Positions 55,901-58,686 are shown, counted from the stretch's first letter. The stretch: DNA of 64,000 nucleotides from Liolophura sinensis (GCF_032854445.1 NC_088304.1:24999704-25063703), one strand, 5' to 3'. The notes: generated by a model from the letters alone, not told the origin. Program-made: numbers and translations.

Positions 55901-56117
55901 CATTTTTTATATTTTTAATCAACTTTAGACTTTCTTTCCACATACAAATATGATCACTGGTGTACATTTTTCAAGAAGATAACGGTAGATGCATTATCTA
56001 TAGATGCTAGCTACATGTGTGTCTTAAATCGATCTTTAACAAGGAGCATGAGCTTCTTACCTGGCAATGACATCATTATCCACTTTGACCACACAGTAGG
56101 GGTCGCTTTTCCCACTT
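1557..56117 (-). CDS. RASAL1: RASAL1-like Ras GTPase-activating protein (19 exons, 5' end outside window)
   Basis: Spliced gene: join of 56061-56117, 38050-38163, 33345-33406, 30175-30310, 29250-29331, 28165-28302, 19449-19540, 18301-18424, 15281-15440, 14647-14711, 12118-12227, 11191-11383, 10336-10473, 9748-9886, 8349-8527, 7462-7599, 4196-4331, 1926-2046 and 1557-1764, all on the minus strand. Phases close at all 18 junctions, giving about 796 visible residues; vertebrate RASAL1 and RASA4 have about 800. Domains are two C2 domains, RasGAP, PH and BTK zinc motif. Known role of the family: Ca2+ drives the C2 domains to the plasma membrane, where the GAP domain speeds GTP hydrolysis by Ras. 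RASAL1 fits better than RASA4, for example [30 protein letters not shown] and VTLGDW. Oddities: a missing proline in the FLRF motif, a weak exon 10 donor, and splice junctions flanked by tandem arrays. The initiator exon was not found. Confidence 0.93.
1926..2046 (-). CDS. RASAL1: RASAL1 exon 19 (BTK motif last Cys)
   Basis: 121 nt encoding [20 protein letters not shown] and then [20 protein letters not shown]. The cysteine lies nine residues after the Cys-Cys of exon 18, completing the BTK zinc site. VTLGDWxDPLDPD is almost invariant in RASAL1. The acceptor is TTAATAG and the donor is CTGAG followed by GTATGTGG. Confidence 0.95.
2287..2548 (-). mobile_element. SINE family A, near full length, diverged
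   Basis: Minus-strand copy of the V-type SINE seen intact at 26501-26769. The 3' domain starts at the GATTGGTATT side and the tRNA-like head ends at 2548 (GGGGGCCTCTGTGGCCAAGG on the minus strand). It lies in the last-but-one intron of RASAL1. Confidence 0.8.
2561..2623 (-). mobile_element. SINE family A, 3' fragment
   Basis: TTTATTTATTTGATTGGTGT and then ACTCAAGAATATTTCACTTA match the SINE 3' domain. Only about 60 bases remain. It directly follows the previous copy, so one element probably inserted next to the tail of another. Confidence 0.75.
2682..4222. repeat. 28-bp array made of the RASAL1 exon 18 donor site, about 54 copies
   Basis: On the gene's strand the unit begins GTAAGTTGTCATCGCTCAGA and ends CCATACAG. 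The genuine exon 18 end (TCATCGCTCAGACCATACAG, then GTAAGTTG) is the last member. About 20 units keep the perfect CAG/GTAAGT donor; most others carry CAT/GTAAGT, which removes the last exonic G. The array fills most of the intron between exons 18 and 19. Confidence 0.95.
4196..4331 (-). CDS. RASAL1: RASAL1 exon 18 (PH C-terminal helix and BTK motif)
   Basis: 136 nt encoding [20 protein letters not shown] and then [19 protein letters not shown]. The PH C-terminal tryptophan helix is followed by the BTK-type zinc ligands: His, ten residues, then Cys-Cys, with the last Cys in exon 19. The acceptor is TGTGCACAG; the donor is CATACAG followed by GTAAGTTG. The final 20 or so exonic bases plus the first bases of the intron are the 28-bp repeat unit that fills the adjacent intron. 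Confidence 0.95.
4720..4800 (+). mobile_element. SINE family A, 3' fragment
   Basis: AATGCTGGCCGCCGTCATAT followed after a short gap by an AAATAAATAAATAAA tail matches the 3' end of family A on the plus strand. Confidence 0.65.
4815..5103 (-). mobile_element. SINE family B, nearly complete without tRNA head
   Basis: Minus-strand copy: (GAGT)n tail at 4816, then the segment with CAGTCATATGACGATGAAGG, the CCGCCCCGCCCGAGCCATTA segment, and the GAGGAAGCTACAACTTCCTC hairpin. The same order is seen at 47597-47871 on the other strand. A family A fragment (GAAACCCATGACCATCCACA) follows at 5134-5178. Confidence 0.8.
5222..7411. repeat. 54-bp minisatellite abutting the exon 17 donor, about 40 copies
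   Basis: The unit contains GCATAGCACACAGAGATGAA, GTAATCCTCTCTTACCCCTA and TTCTATCCCATCAT, with deletion variants. The stretch between the array and exon 17 (7412-7461) is a diverged copy of the same unit (shared ATGC.GATGG, GAATA, GGTA and ATCTCTGTGTGC blocks on the minus strand), so homology starts about four bases into the intron. On the gene's strand each typical unit carries GGGGTAAGAG, a donor-like sequence. Confidence 0.93.
7462..7599 (-). CDS. RASAL1: RASAL1 exon 17 (PH domain, middle)
   Basis: 138 nt, phase 0, encoding [20 protein letters not shown] and ending [13 protein letters not shown]. AVEKVDExAF corresponds to RAVERVDEGAF of human RASAL1. The acceptor is GTTTGTAG and the donor is GGAAAG followed by GTACATGCG. 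The 54-bp array downstream shows homology to intron sequence starting about four bases after this donor. Confidence 0.93.
7600..8348. other. RASAL1 intron 16, no further feature seen
   Basis: AT-rich intronic sequence between the two PH exons. I see no exon, array or recognisable transposon in it. Confidence 0.7.
8349..8527 (-). CDS. RASAL1: RASAL1 exon 16 (PH domain, first half)
   Basis: 179 nt encoding [20 protein letters not shown] and then, at its end, [29 protein letters not shown]. The sequence IxxGxLxK followed by FKxRxFxLxxxxxTYAK is a typical PH-domain beta1-beta3 pattern. The acceptor is TTTTTGTAG and the donor is GATCAG followed by GTAAGTG. Confidence 0.93.
8528..9747. other. RASAL1 intron 15
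   Basis: AT-rich intron. It holds one SINE family A copy at 9218-9405 and nothing else I can name. Confidence 0.7.
9218..9405 (-). mobile_element. SINE family A, head-truncated
   Basis: Starts with a (TATT)n tail, then TCAAGAATATTTCAGTTATA, the GGGAGGAAACAGGG core and CCATCCACAGGTTGCTGGCA. It stops in the region before the tRNA-like head. Confidence 0.85.
9748..9886 (-). CDS. RASAL1: RASAL1 exon 15 (end of RasGAP)
   Basis: 139 nt encoding [20 protein letters not shown] and ending [21 protein letters not shown] and the KxxWLxPL helix match the C-terminal GAP region of RASAL1. The acceptor is CTTCTCCAG and the donor is ACTTCAG followed by GTGAGG. Confidence 0.94.
9921..9966 (-). mobile_element. 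SINE family A, short 3' fragment
   Basis: TTTGATCGGTGTTTCACGCC followed by GTACTCAAG matches the SINE 3' end, then breaks into a G-rich stretch. Confidence 0.6.
10108..10168 (-). mobile_element. SINE family A, short 3' fragment
   Basis: TTTACTTGATTGGAGTTTCA then ACTCAAGAATATAAC matches the SINE 3' end. Confidence 0.6.
10336..10473 (-). CDS. RASAL1: RASAL1 exon 14 (RasGAP FLRF signature, Pro replaced by Ala)
   Basis: 138 nt, phase 0 at both ends, encoding [40 protein letters not shown] and LTLLAK. The RasGAP signature is normally FLRFxxPAI; here it reads FLRFFAAAI, with alanine (GCA) at the proline position. The acceptor is a long T run then CAG; the donor is GCAAAG followed by GTAAAT. Confidence 0.95.
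10525..10596 (-). mobile_element. SINE family A, central fragment
   Basis: GTGGGAGGAAACCGGGCAGA and AACCATTCGCAGGTTGCTGG match the SINE core. Both ends are missing. Confidence 0.65.
11191..11383 (-). CDS. RASAL1: RASAL1 exon 13 (RasGAP central helices)
   Basis: 193 nt encoding [20 protein letters not shown] and ending [25 protein letters not shown]. The RCPPVMRxxFxxLxxRV segment is the conserved GAP helix preceding the FLRF motif. The acceptor is TTTTCGCAG and the donor is GAATCAG followed by GTGTGT. Confidence 0.94.
11752..11954. mobile_element. About 205-bp MITE with short TIRs, copy 1
   Basis: Begins ATTCCTCAACATTTTCTCG and ends GGTTGAAGAAT. The interior shares TTTCAGTGCAAGTTATGCAC, GGAGACAAAACCACATTG and GGATTGGCCAAT with the copies at 12264-12479 and 57590-57799. 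It lies in the intron between exons 12 and 13. Confidence 0.75.
12118..12227 (-). CDS. RASAL1: RASAL1 exon 12 (RasGAP)
   Basis: 110 nt encoding [20 protein letters not shown], then [17 protein letters not shown]. It matches the GMPYLHEVLxPVI and KKYMELDP segments of RASAL1. The acceptor is TACTAG and the donor is AAAAA followed by GTGAGGC. A 215-bp MITE lies about 36 bases upstream of the acceptor. Confidence 0.93.
12264..12479. mobile_element. About 215-bp MITE with short TIRs, copy 2
   Basis: Begins ATTCCTCAACCTTTTCGCAT and ends GTGAAAAGGTTGAAGAAT, which is the inverted match. The terminal inverted repeat is about 18 bases. The element starts about 36 bases from the exon 12 acceptor. Confidence 0.8.
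12612..13678. repeat. 53-bp minisatellite, about 20 copies
   Basis: The unit contains GGCCTATATGATATGTACTA, GGCTTCTCACACCAGTTTTG and GCACAATGACATA. On the gene's strand the variable block reads CTGGTGTGAG or CTGGTATGAG, both donor-like. It lies in the intron between exons 11 and 12. Confidence 0.95.
13969..14567. mobile_element. Fold-back MITE-like element, copy 2, about 600 bp
   Basis: The left end CAGTTAAAGGAGAAGAAAAC and the right end (inverse of CTGTTAAAGGTAGAGAAAAC) are imperfect inverted repeats. The similarity continues inward for about 160 bases through AGATGAAAGAG, ATATTTT and TTTGTATGGTGGGTATT. No coding capacity was seen. It lies about 80 bases downstream of the exon 11 donor. Confidence 0.75.
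14647..14711 (-). CDS. RASAL1: RASAL1 exon 11 (arginine finger)
   Basis: 65 nt encoding [20 protein letters not shown] plus K. The arginine of TLFRGNSLA is the RasGAP catalytic arginine finger (visible residue about 329; equivalent to R789 of p120GAP), so the GAP should be competent here. The acceptor is GATTTCAG and the donor is ATGAAG followed by GTAACTT. Confidence 0.94.
14712..15280. other. RASAL1 intron 10, unique AT-rich sequence
   Basis: No repeat, RNA gene or exon recognised between exons 10 and 11. Confidence 0.65.
15281..15440 (-). CDS. RASAL1: RASAL1 exon 10 (RasGAP, N-terminal helices)
   Basis: 160 nt encoding [20 protein letters not shown] and then [26 protein letters not shown] matches the LVKLFLGxG helix upstream of the arginine finger. 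The acceptor is CTACAG. The donor is AATACAT followed by GTAGCGTAGG, which is weak but the only choice I found that joins in phase 1 to exon 11 (NTSEPNTLF). Confidence 0.88.
15441..18300. other. RASAL1 intron 9
   Basis: Mostly unique AT-rich sequence with one SINE family A copy at 16945-17090. I see no array here, in contrast to most other introns. Confidence 0.65.
16945..17090 (-). mobile_element. SINE family A, 3' half
   Basis: ATTTCATTGGAGTTTTACAG, ACTCAAGAATATTTCACTCA and ACCATCCACAGGTTGCTGGC match the SINE 3' domain and core. The head is missing. Confidence 0.8.
18301..18424 (-). CDS. RASAL1: RASAL1 exon 9 (C2B-GAP linker)
   Basis: 124 nt encoding [20 protein letters not shown] and then [20 protein letters not shown]. 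The VLPSSYYxPL sequence is the conserved entry into the RasGAP region in RASAL1 and RASA4. The acceptor is CTCTGCAG and the donor is CCCAG followed by GTCAGTTTC. Confidence 0.94.
18765..19137. repeat. 28-bp minisatellite, about 13 copies
   Basis: The unit is TATCATCACAAATGTATATT then AGTACAGA, more diverged at its left end. It lies in the intron between exons 8 and 9 and is about 310 bases from the exon 8 donor. Confidence 0.92.
19449..19540 (-). CDS. RASAL1: RASAL1 exon 8 (end of C2B)
   Basis: 92 nt encoding [20 protein letters not shown], followed by [10 protein letters not shown]. It corresponds to the last C2B strands, with the WF/YRL motif of the family. The acceptor is TTTTCCAG and the donor is AATAA followed by GTAAGTCTG. 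It is separated from exon 7 by an intron of about 8.6 kb. Confidence 0.88.
19541..22636. other. RASAL1 intron 7, right-hand unique part
   Basis: AT-rich intronic DNA. It includes a T-rich run at 20549-20584 that could be a slippage-prone tract or a degraded retroelement tail. No exon or RNA gene was recognised. Confidence 0.6.
20549..20584. repeat. Poly-T tract
   Basis: About 34 of 36 bases are T, broken by single C bases. On the gene's strand this is poly-A. Confidence 0.9.
22637..24166. mobile_element. About 1.5-kb non-autonomous DNA element with imperfect TIRs
   Basis: The left end AATCCTACGCCAATTGTGG is matched in inverse by CCACAATGGGCGTAGGATT at the right end. Subterminal copies of ATGGTCAGTGTATCAT-like and GATGGTCAGCTGATGGTC motifs occur at both sides. 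The interior is AT-rich with no transposase-like frame that I can recognise. I could not define a target-site duplication, so the boundaries are approximate. Confidence 0.45.
24167..26486. other. RASAL1 intron 7, middle unique part
   Basis: AT-rich sequence with a SINE copy at 25146-25302 and a short (ATT)n tract at 25620-25650. Nothing else was recognised. Confidence 0.6.
25146..25302 (-). mobile_element. SINE family A, 3' half with internal deletion
   Basis: ATTTGATTGGTGTTTTATGC is followed by TGTACGACGGTGGCCAGCAT, so the ACTCAAGAATATTTCACTTA block is deleted. The core and CCATCTGCAGGTTGCTGGCA follow. Confidence 0.8.
26501..26769 (+). mobile_element. SINE family A, full length with 14-bp target-site duplication
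   Basis: Reference copy. The tRNA-like head starts GGGGCCTCCGTGGCTCAGTC (A box) with a B-box-like GTGAGTTCAAGACC about 75 bases in. The core holds CAACCTGCGGATGGTCGTGG and the 3' domain has TATTCTTGAGTACGGCGTAA, ending in poly-A. TCAAATTTCAAAAA flanks it at 26487-26500 and 26770-26783. This is the signature of LINE-driven retroposition and of a young copy. The 3' domain resembles molluscan V/RUDI SINEs as I remember them. Confidence 0.92.
26889..27639. repeat. 21-bp minisatellite, about 36 copies
   Basis: The unit is CCTCCAAGTGAAGCCCGGGA plus one base. Left copies are mostly CCCGGGA or CCCGAGA; right copies are mostly CCCGGCA or CCCAACA, so the array has two sequence domains. Unit length is a multiple of three, which makes long frames on both strands; none looks like a real protein. 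Confidence 0.95.
27742..27941. repeat. 100-bp direct duplication, two copies
   Basis: GAGTGACTATAGGAGAGATG starts at 27742 and again at 27842, and the copies differ at only one or two bases. This looks like a very recent tandem duplication, possibly a nascent minisatellite. Confidence 0.93.
28071..28125. repeat. Partial duplicate of the exon 7 donor region
   Basis: CTGTTCCAC, then CCC..ATGAAACCATCATCCCCCACCC, parallels the true exon 7 end and donor region at 28152-28200 (ATGAAGTCATCATCCCCCAC). The GTAAGT donor is not conserved in this copy. Confidence 0.7.
28165..28302 (-). CDS. RASAL1: RASAL1 exon 7 (C2B, Ca-binding loop 3)
   Basis: 138 nt, phase 0 at both ends, encoding [20 protein letters not shown] and ending [21 protein letters not shown] is RASAL1-like, and WDWD with GDDDF supplies the remaining Ca-binding aspartates. 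The acceptor is TTTCCACAG and the donor is GGGGAG followed by GTAAGTGG. A diverged copy of the exon end lies about 80 bases downstream. Confidence 0.95.
28352..28525. repeat. 19-bp minisatellite near the exon 7 acceptor, about 9 copies
   Basis: The unit on the plus strand is ACCTGTTAAATCTATACAT. On the gene's strand each unit reads GTATGTATAGATTTAACAG, so every copy starts with GT and ends with AG. The array lies about 50 bases upstream of the exon 7 acceptor. Confidence 0.93.
28868..29277. repeat. 85-bp array copying the end of exon 6 and its donor, four copies plus the original
   Basis: GAAACTTACACTGGTTTGCT recurs at 28901, 28986, 29071, 29156 and, as the real donor, 29241. Each unit carries the last 28 exonic bases of exon 6, an intact GTAAGTTTC donor and an acceptor-like TTTTCTTCCAG on the gene's strand. 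These define four 54-nt exon-like cassettes: 28910-28963, 28995-29048, 29080-29133 and 29165-29218. Confidence 0.95.
29250..29331 (-). CDS. RASAL1: RASAL1 exon 6 (C2B Ca-binding loop 1)
   Basis: 82 nt encoding [20 protein letters not shown] and then CDETKQTS. Both loop-1 aspartates (KD and SDPY) are present. The acceptor is TATTTCAG and the donor is CCAGT followed by GTAAGTTTC. The last 28 nt and this donor are copied four more times downstream in the intron at an 85-bp period. Confidence 0.95.
30028..30167. repeat. 22-bp array starting within 10 bases of the exon 5 donor, about 6 copies
   Basis: The plus-strand unit is ACCTAAACAGAAAATGAGCC plus AC. On the gene's strand the units carry TTTCTGTTTAG followed by GTGTGG or GTATGA, so acceptor-like and donor-like sequences sit back to back. 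The array ends about eight bases from the exon 5 boundary. Confidence 0.92.
30175..30310 (-). CDS. RASAL1: RASAL1 exon 5 (C2A-C2B linker, start of C2B)
   Basis: 136 nt encoding [20 protein letters not shown] and then, after a short stretch, [13 protein letters not shown]. The DxDSEVQG linker and the LIEAR strand match the family (EVQGEI and LQARDLAP in vertebrates). The acceptor ends TTTTTAG and the donor is GCAAG followed by GTGAAT. A 22-bp array begins within about 10 bases of the donor. Confidence 0.93.
30893..31148. repeat. 44-bp minisatellite, about 6 copies
   Basis: The unit contains CTACCTCTACTTTTGTAACT and AAACATCATTTAATTGATAT. Copies are nearly identical, which suggests recent expansion. 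It lies in the intron between exons 4 and 5. Confidence 0.95.
31960..32112 (-). mobile_element. SINE family A, 3' half
   Basis: TTTGATTGGTGTTTTACGCC, ACTCAAGAATATTTCACTTA and the GGCAGAGCCCAGGGGAAACC core are present. The sequence breaks off before the tRNA-like head. Confidence 0.85.
32268..32541 (-). mobile_element. SINE family A, full length
   Basis: Complete minus-strand copy from the (TATT)n tail to the head, which reads GGGCCTCTGTGGCTTAGTTG on the minus strand. It lies about 800 bases downstream of exon 4. Confidence 0.88.
32542..33344. other. RASAL1 intron 4, exon-proximal part
   Basis: Unique intronic sequence. No array, transposon or exon recognised. Confidence 0.6.
33345..33406 (-). 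CDS. RASAL1: RASAL1 exon 4 (C2A, last strands)
   Basis: 62 nt encoding [20 protein letters not shown]. With exon 3 this gives DEDRVSEDDVIG, the Ca-binding loop 3 pattern. The acceptor is GTTTCAG followed by TGAGGATGACG; the donor is AAAG followed by GTTTGT. The first 18 exonic bases together with the acceptor are the seed of the 63-bp array that fills the upstream intron. Confidence 0.93.
33389..37478. repeat. 63/64-bp array made of the RASAL1 exon 4 acceptor, about 65 copies
   Basis: On the gene's strand the unit has TTGTGTTTTAGTGAGGATGA, then TGTCCCAGG, TTGTACTATATTCTGTGTGA and CTGTTTTGGTTATC. The true acceptor (GTTTCAG, then TGAGGATGACGTCATAGG) is the terminal member, and the first 18 exonic bases are part of every unit. 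The copy next to the exon keeps these 18 bases unchanged. Nearly all units retain TTTTAG as a usable 3' AG. Some units have one extra A (64 bp), which shifts frame. Confidence 0.96.
37857..38004. repeat. (ATT)n trinucleotide tract with ACT variants
   Basis: About 150 bases of ATT/ACT/ATC triplets, starting with a short TTC stretch, ending about 45 bases from the exon 3 donor at 38049. Microsatellite. Confidence 0.95.
38050..38163 (-). CDS. RASAL1: RASAL1 exon 3 (C2A core)
   Basis: 114 nt encoding [16 protein letters not shown] and ending [16 protein letters not shown] is the diagnostic C2A strand of the RASAL/CAPRI family, and the DED is in the second Ca-binding loop. The acceptor is TTTTCAG and the donor is TCAG followed by GTGGGTGG. 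The ATT trinucleotide tract begins about 45 bases into the downstream intron. Confidence 0.95.
38485..38690 (-). mobile_element. SINE family A, head-truncated
   Basis: TTTGATTGGTGTTTTACGCC, AGAATATTTCACTTATACGA and GGCAGAGCCCGGGGAAAACC are intact, up to GAAGCCAGCATGAGCTTGAC. It then joins a family B head fragment. Confidence 0.85.
38735..38890 (-). mobile_element. SINE family B, head fragment
   Basis: GGAAGTTACAACTTCCTTTT is followed by GATTCACCCTGGATCTACCG and ATGCTCTACCAACTGTGCTA. On the minus strand the last part is a tRNA-like head (TAGCACAGTTGGTAGAGC). Confidence 0.75.
39058..39135 (-). mobile_element. SINE family A, 3' fragment
   Basis: TATTTATTTATTTATTTGAT and CTACTCAAGAATATTTCA match the SINE 3' end. 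Confidence 0.65.
41527..41738 (+). mobile_element. SINE family A, missing the start of the head
   Basis: Begins at GGAGCCTCTCACCAACAC and continues through TCCGGCCGTACATGGGAAGG to GAGTATGGCGTAAAACA and the CAAATAAATCATAA tail. About the first 50 bases of the tRNA-like head are lost. Confidence 0.85.
42628..44391. repeat. 33-bp minisatellite, about 53 copies, two subfamily domains
   Basis: The unit is GACAACTGAGGATAATTAGG then TACTGTACATGCT. Left of about 43250 the last block is mostly GTATGTGTT; to the right it is GTACATGCT, and GGTACTGT alternates with GCCATTGT and GCTATTGT. The unit length is a multiple of three, which produces long minus-strand frames that are not convincing genes. Confidence 0.96.
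45055..45275 (-). mobile_element. SINE family A, diverged
   Basis: TTGACAGGTGCTTTGCGTTG, ACTCAAGAATATTTCACTTA and GGTGGGAGGAAACTGGGCAG are followed by a shortened region up to the GGGCTCCTGGGTCATTGCG head part. Confidence 0.8.
45386..45411. repeat. Homopolymer of 26 C
   Basis: An uninterrupted C run, G-rich on the gene's strand. Such tracts are unstable and error-prone in sequencing, so the exact length may be an assembly value. Confidence 0.9.
46290..46402 (+). mobile_element. SINE family A, degraded 3' half
   Basis: TCTCTCCAGTCGTACATCAG, GCAAGCAGCCTGCTGG and CATGAGCACAGCGTAAAATT show the SINE order with deletions. Confidence 0.6.
47597..47871 (+). mobile_element. SINE family B, 5'-truncated, with 16-bp target-site duplication
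   Basis: Contains GAGGAAGTTGTAACTTCCTC, GGCTCGGGCGGGGTGGCTTA, the GTCGTCATATGACTGAAAAA 3' domain and a (CACT)n tail. CCTAGGGTGCTCCCAA flanks it at 47581-47596 and 47872-47887. The clean duplication indicates a recent insertion. Confidence 0.9.
47950..48868. repeat. 30-bp G-rich minisatellite, about 31 copies
   Basis: The unit is GGGTGGCCAGGGTGGGCCTG then TGGTGATCTG, with a TTGCC variant. The plus strand is strongly G-rich with many GGG runs, and the gene's strand is C-rich. This is a candidate for G-quadruplex formation on one strand. Confidence 0.95.
48869..50002. other. RASAL1 intron 2, unique stretch
   Basis: AT-rich with no recognisable feature. Confidence 0.6.
50017..50143 (+). mobile_element. 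SINE family B, 3' part, with 14-bp target-site duplication
   Basis: GAGCGGTGGAAATCCGTCCT to the GTCGTCATATGACTGAAAAA domain and the CACTCACTCACTC tail. TCAAATAAGATGAA flanks it at 50003-50016 and 50144-50157. A 5'-truncated retroposed copy. Confidence 0.9.
50172..50500. repeat. 25-bp minisatellite, about 13 copies
   Basis: The unit is CTCCTGCCTTACTAACCACA then CTGAC, with CTCCC and truncated variants. On the gene's strand the units carry GGAGGTCAGTG and TTAGTAAGG, which are weakly donor-like. Confidence 0.93.
50722..52460. repeat. 51-bp minisatellite, about 35 copies
   Basis: The unit contains CTTGACAAATCTATTATACC, TGTGTTTGTAGGAATCTATT and TATACATGACA. Left units are variable (GATCAA, CAGACCAAG) while units from about 51200 to 52400 are nearly uniform. 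A 449-codon frame on the plus strand results from a 17-codon unit without stops. On the gene's strand each unit contains ACACAGGTATAA, a good match to a 5' splice site. Confidence 0.95.
52461..54730. other. RASAL1 intron 2, unique stretch before the 39-bp array
   Basis: No exon, array or clear transposon recognised. Short frames here have no family resemblance that I can see. Confidence 0.55.
54731..55474. repeat. 39-bp minisatellite, about 19 copies
   Basis: The unit contains GCTGGAGCTCCTTGCTGGCC and AAGCAGACTTACTCCTTCT. It is 13 codons long, so it gives leucine-rich repetitive frames that I reject as genes. On the gene's strand many units carry AGGAGTAAGTCTG with a perfect GTAAGT. Confidence 0.94.
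55530..55668 (+). mobile_element. SINE family A, degraded 3' half
   Basis: GGGTTTCCCATGTATG, CTGGCTGCCATCATATTAGT and TTCTTGAGTACAGAGCGACA follow the SINE order with many substitutions. Confidence 0.5.
56061..56117 (-). CDS. RASAL1: RASAL1 exon 2 (C2A, first Ca-binding loop)
   Basis: First visible exon, 57 nt. It encodes [19 protein letters not shown], the start of a C2 domain with the conserved SDPY aspartate of Ca-binding loop 1. The acceptor is ATTTCAG followed by AAGTGG, and the donor is CCAG followed by GTAAGAAG. The first base completes a codon from an exon not present in the window. Confidence 0.93.
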
Positions 56118-56707
56118 CTGAAATGATAAACAAAGGTCTCCATGGTAACAATGCGATGACTGCAGAGGCAACAAATGGCCCATAAGAGAGCAATTCGTAT
56201 AGTGTTTAGTGGCCATAAAATACAGCAGAGTGGATTAGACGAAATTTGGCTTATGCCAAACTGTGGTCAATGTTGGGCAAAATAAACACTTAGATTGATG
56301 GCAATTCAACGCAATTAACTGATCACTGACTTTAATAAGACTTTCGCACAGGGACAGTTAACGAAGGGGCCTGTGAATAGAAGATAATTAACCGACCCAG
56401 AAATTGATAACTAGATCCAAGATCAATCAATTTACACGCATAAGCTAGACAATGAAGACATGCAAACCACTCACATAAGCCCTGTCAAGGTACACATACC
56501 ACGTCAAACATTTAATTGTCAATAGTTGCATGTACATGCAGCAAAACACTGAACAAGTCGCATTTTTCCGAAATTGGCTAACAGCTCTTGGTTCAACAAA
56601 AAAAACCCCATAGCCTTGGAAGTACTTTAAATCAAATAATCCAAAATAAAAACATACGTAAAAACAAAAAAAAATAAAAAACATACATATGTATTAAGGA
56701 GAGTTCA

Positions 56708-56982
56708 TTTTATTTATTTACTATTTATTTATTTGATTAGTGATTTACACTGTACTCAAGAATATTTAACTTATACGATGGAGACCATCATTATGGTAGG
56801 AGGAAAACAGGCAGAGCCCAGGGGAAACCCATAACCATCTGCAGGATGCTGGCACACCTTCCCACGTACTGCCGGAGAGGAAGCCAGCATAAGCTGGACT
56901 TGAACTCACAGCAACGGCATTGATGAGAGGCTCCTGGGTCATTACACTGCACTACCGCTCCAACCAACTGAGCCACGGAGGT
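56708..56982 (-). mobile_element. SINE family A, full length
   Basis: Minus-strand copy from the TTTATTTATTTGATTAGTGA end to the head, which reads CCTCCGTGGCTCAGTTGG on the minus strand. Confidence 0.88.
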
Positions 56983-57589
56983 GCCCAGTTCAATTTTAAG
57001 ACACAATACTCGTTGAGTTGATGTATATTTAAAACAGATCTTTTTTTGATGCCAAACAAGCAAGATAATGGAGTTCAAGCATATGACCTTGAACTGAGTG
57101 CCATGGCCTGGACATAGATGCAAACGCAATACCATTTGGAAGCCAAATTAAACCAAGGTCTCCTACCTAAAGGCGACGTGCATTACGCAGAAAACTGTTG
57201 TCAACAATATATTATAAGAATTTTGTATAAGAACATGGAAGTTTCCTTTGCAATAATAATTCATGAACTATTTTTAATACACAAATCCCATAAATCTTCA
57301 CAATTGTTGACTTTAATATTGTATAGAAAATGTCCTATCGCTAATGACCTCTCTTTGTTTTTTGGATGTTGTGACATCATTATTCTTTGAGTATTAGAGA
57401 AATGGAACGGTTATTGCGACATTGTATATGTTGACAGATGAATGAATCATAATATGTCAAAATCCAAGGGGGAACAATTAAGCCATGGTGTTTTCAGCCA
57501 GTTATAGACTGTCCAGATTTTGTGGTGTTTTATCTCTATTTACATACCGGTCCTATAAGCTTTATATACCGGTGCTACAAGCATACCTT

Positions 57590-57799
57590 AATTCCTCAAC
57601 CTTTTCACGTATGAAAGAGTATCTTTCAGTGCAATTTATGCACCTTTCCCATATGGTTTTGAAGACAAAACTACATTGGCTGGATTGGCCAGTTTCAGAG
57701 ACTCACAAAAAAGTGAAATTATATATGTCAACATAGGATAATGCCTTCAGAATTTGCTTGAGTAAACACCTTGGAAACGTGCGAAAAGGTTGAAGAATT
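57590..57799. mobile_element. About 210-bp MITE with short TIRs, copy 3
   Basis: Begins AATTCCTCAACCTTTTCACG and ends GCGAAAAGGTTGAAGAATT. The interior matches the copies at 11752 and 12264 (TTTCAGTGCAATTTATGCAC). Confidence 0.8.
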
Positions 57800-57997
57800 G
57801 ACTAGATACAAAACAACACCAAAAATGTGATAAGTACAATCATCACCATGTATTTACTTAAAAACCTTTGCGGTTTTCCTTTACAGGAGTAGACCATTTT
57901 CAAATAAAGTATGCGCCATTTGTAAGCCATTTCATGTAGAATATGTTTTCTTTACCCTGACAAGAAATGGGTGAATGATTATGACTTAATGCAACAG

Positions 57998-58686
57998 GTT
58001 GTGAAAAGAAAGCCCAGACAACGTTTGTCTGTGAAAGGAAAGCCCAGACAACTTTTGTTTGTGAAAAGAAAGCCCAGACAACGTTTGTATGTGAAAAGAA
58101 AGCCCAGACAACGTTTGTCTGTGAAAAGAAAACCCAGACAACGTTTGTCTCTGAAAAGAAAACCCAGACAACGTTTGTCTATGAAAAGGAAGCCCAGACA
58201 ACGTTGGTCTGTGAAAAGAAAGGCCAGAAAACGTTTGTCAGTGAAAAGAAAGCCCAGACAACGTTTGTCTGTAAAAAGAAAGCCCAGAGAACATTTGTCT
58301 GTGAAAAGAAAGCCCAGACAACGTTTGTCTGTAAAAGGAAAGCCCAGACAACATTTGTCTGTGAAAGGAAAGCCCAGACAACGTTTGTCTGTGAAAAGAA
58401 AGCCCAGACAACGTTTGTCTGTGAAAAGAAAGCCCAGACAACGTTTGTCTGTGAAAGGAAAGCCCAGACAACGTTTGTCTGTGAAAAGAAAGCCCAGACA
58501 ACGTTGGTCTGTGAAAAGAAAGCCCAGACAACGTTGGTCTGTGAAAGGAAAGCCCAGACAATGTTTGTCTGTGAAAGGAAAGCCCAGATAACGTTTATCT
58601 GTGAAAGGAAAGCCTAGGCAACGTTTGTCTGTGAAAAGAAAGACCAGACAACGTTTGACTGTGAAATGAAAGCCCAGACAAACGTT
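57998..58686. repeat. 30-bp minisatellite, about 23 copies
   Basis: The unit is GTGAAAAGAAAGCCCAGACA then ACGTTTGTCT. On the gene's strand every unit reads GGGCTTTCTTTTCACAG then ACAAACG, which is a polypyrimidine tract plus CAG, a strong 3' splice site look-alike. Frames across it are artefacts of the multiple-of-three unit. Confidence 0.95.

Larger units (their letters stand above)
56118..57997. other. RASAL1 intron 1, left part
   Basis: Upstream of the first visible exon. It contains a full SINE A at 56708 and a MITE at 57590. I searched for an exon ending in a C2 first strand (pattern LxVxxxEGxxLPAKD) and found none. Confidence 0.55.

Noticed and set aside
57971-58617. Lys/Arg-rich open frames of 206 and 137 codons
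   Set aside because: A 10-codon translation of the 30-bp array. Several frames are open at once.
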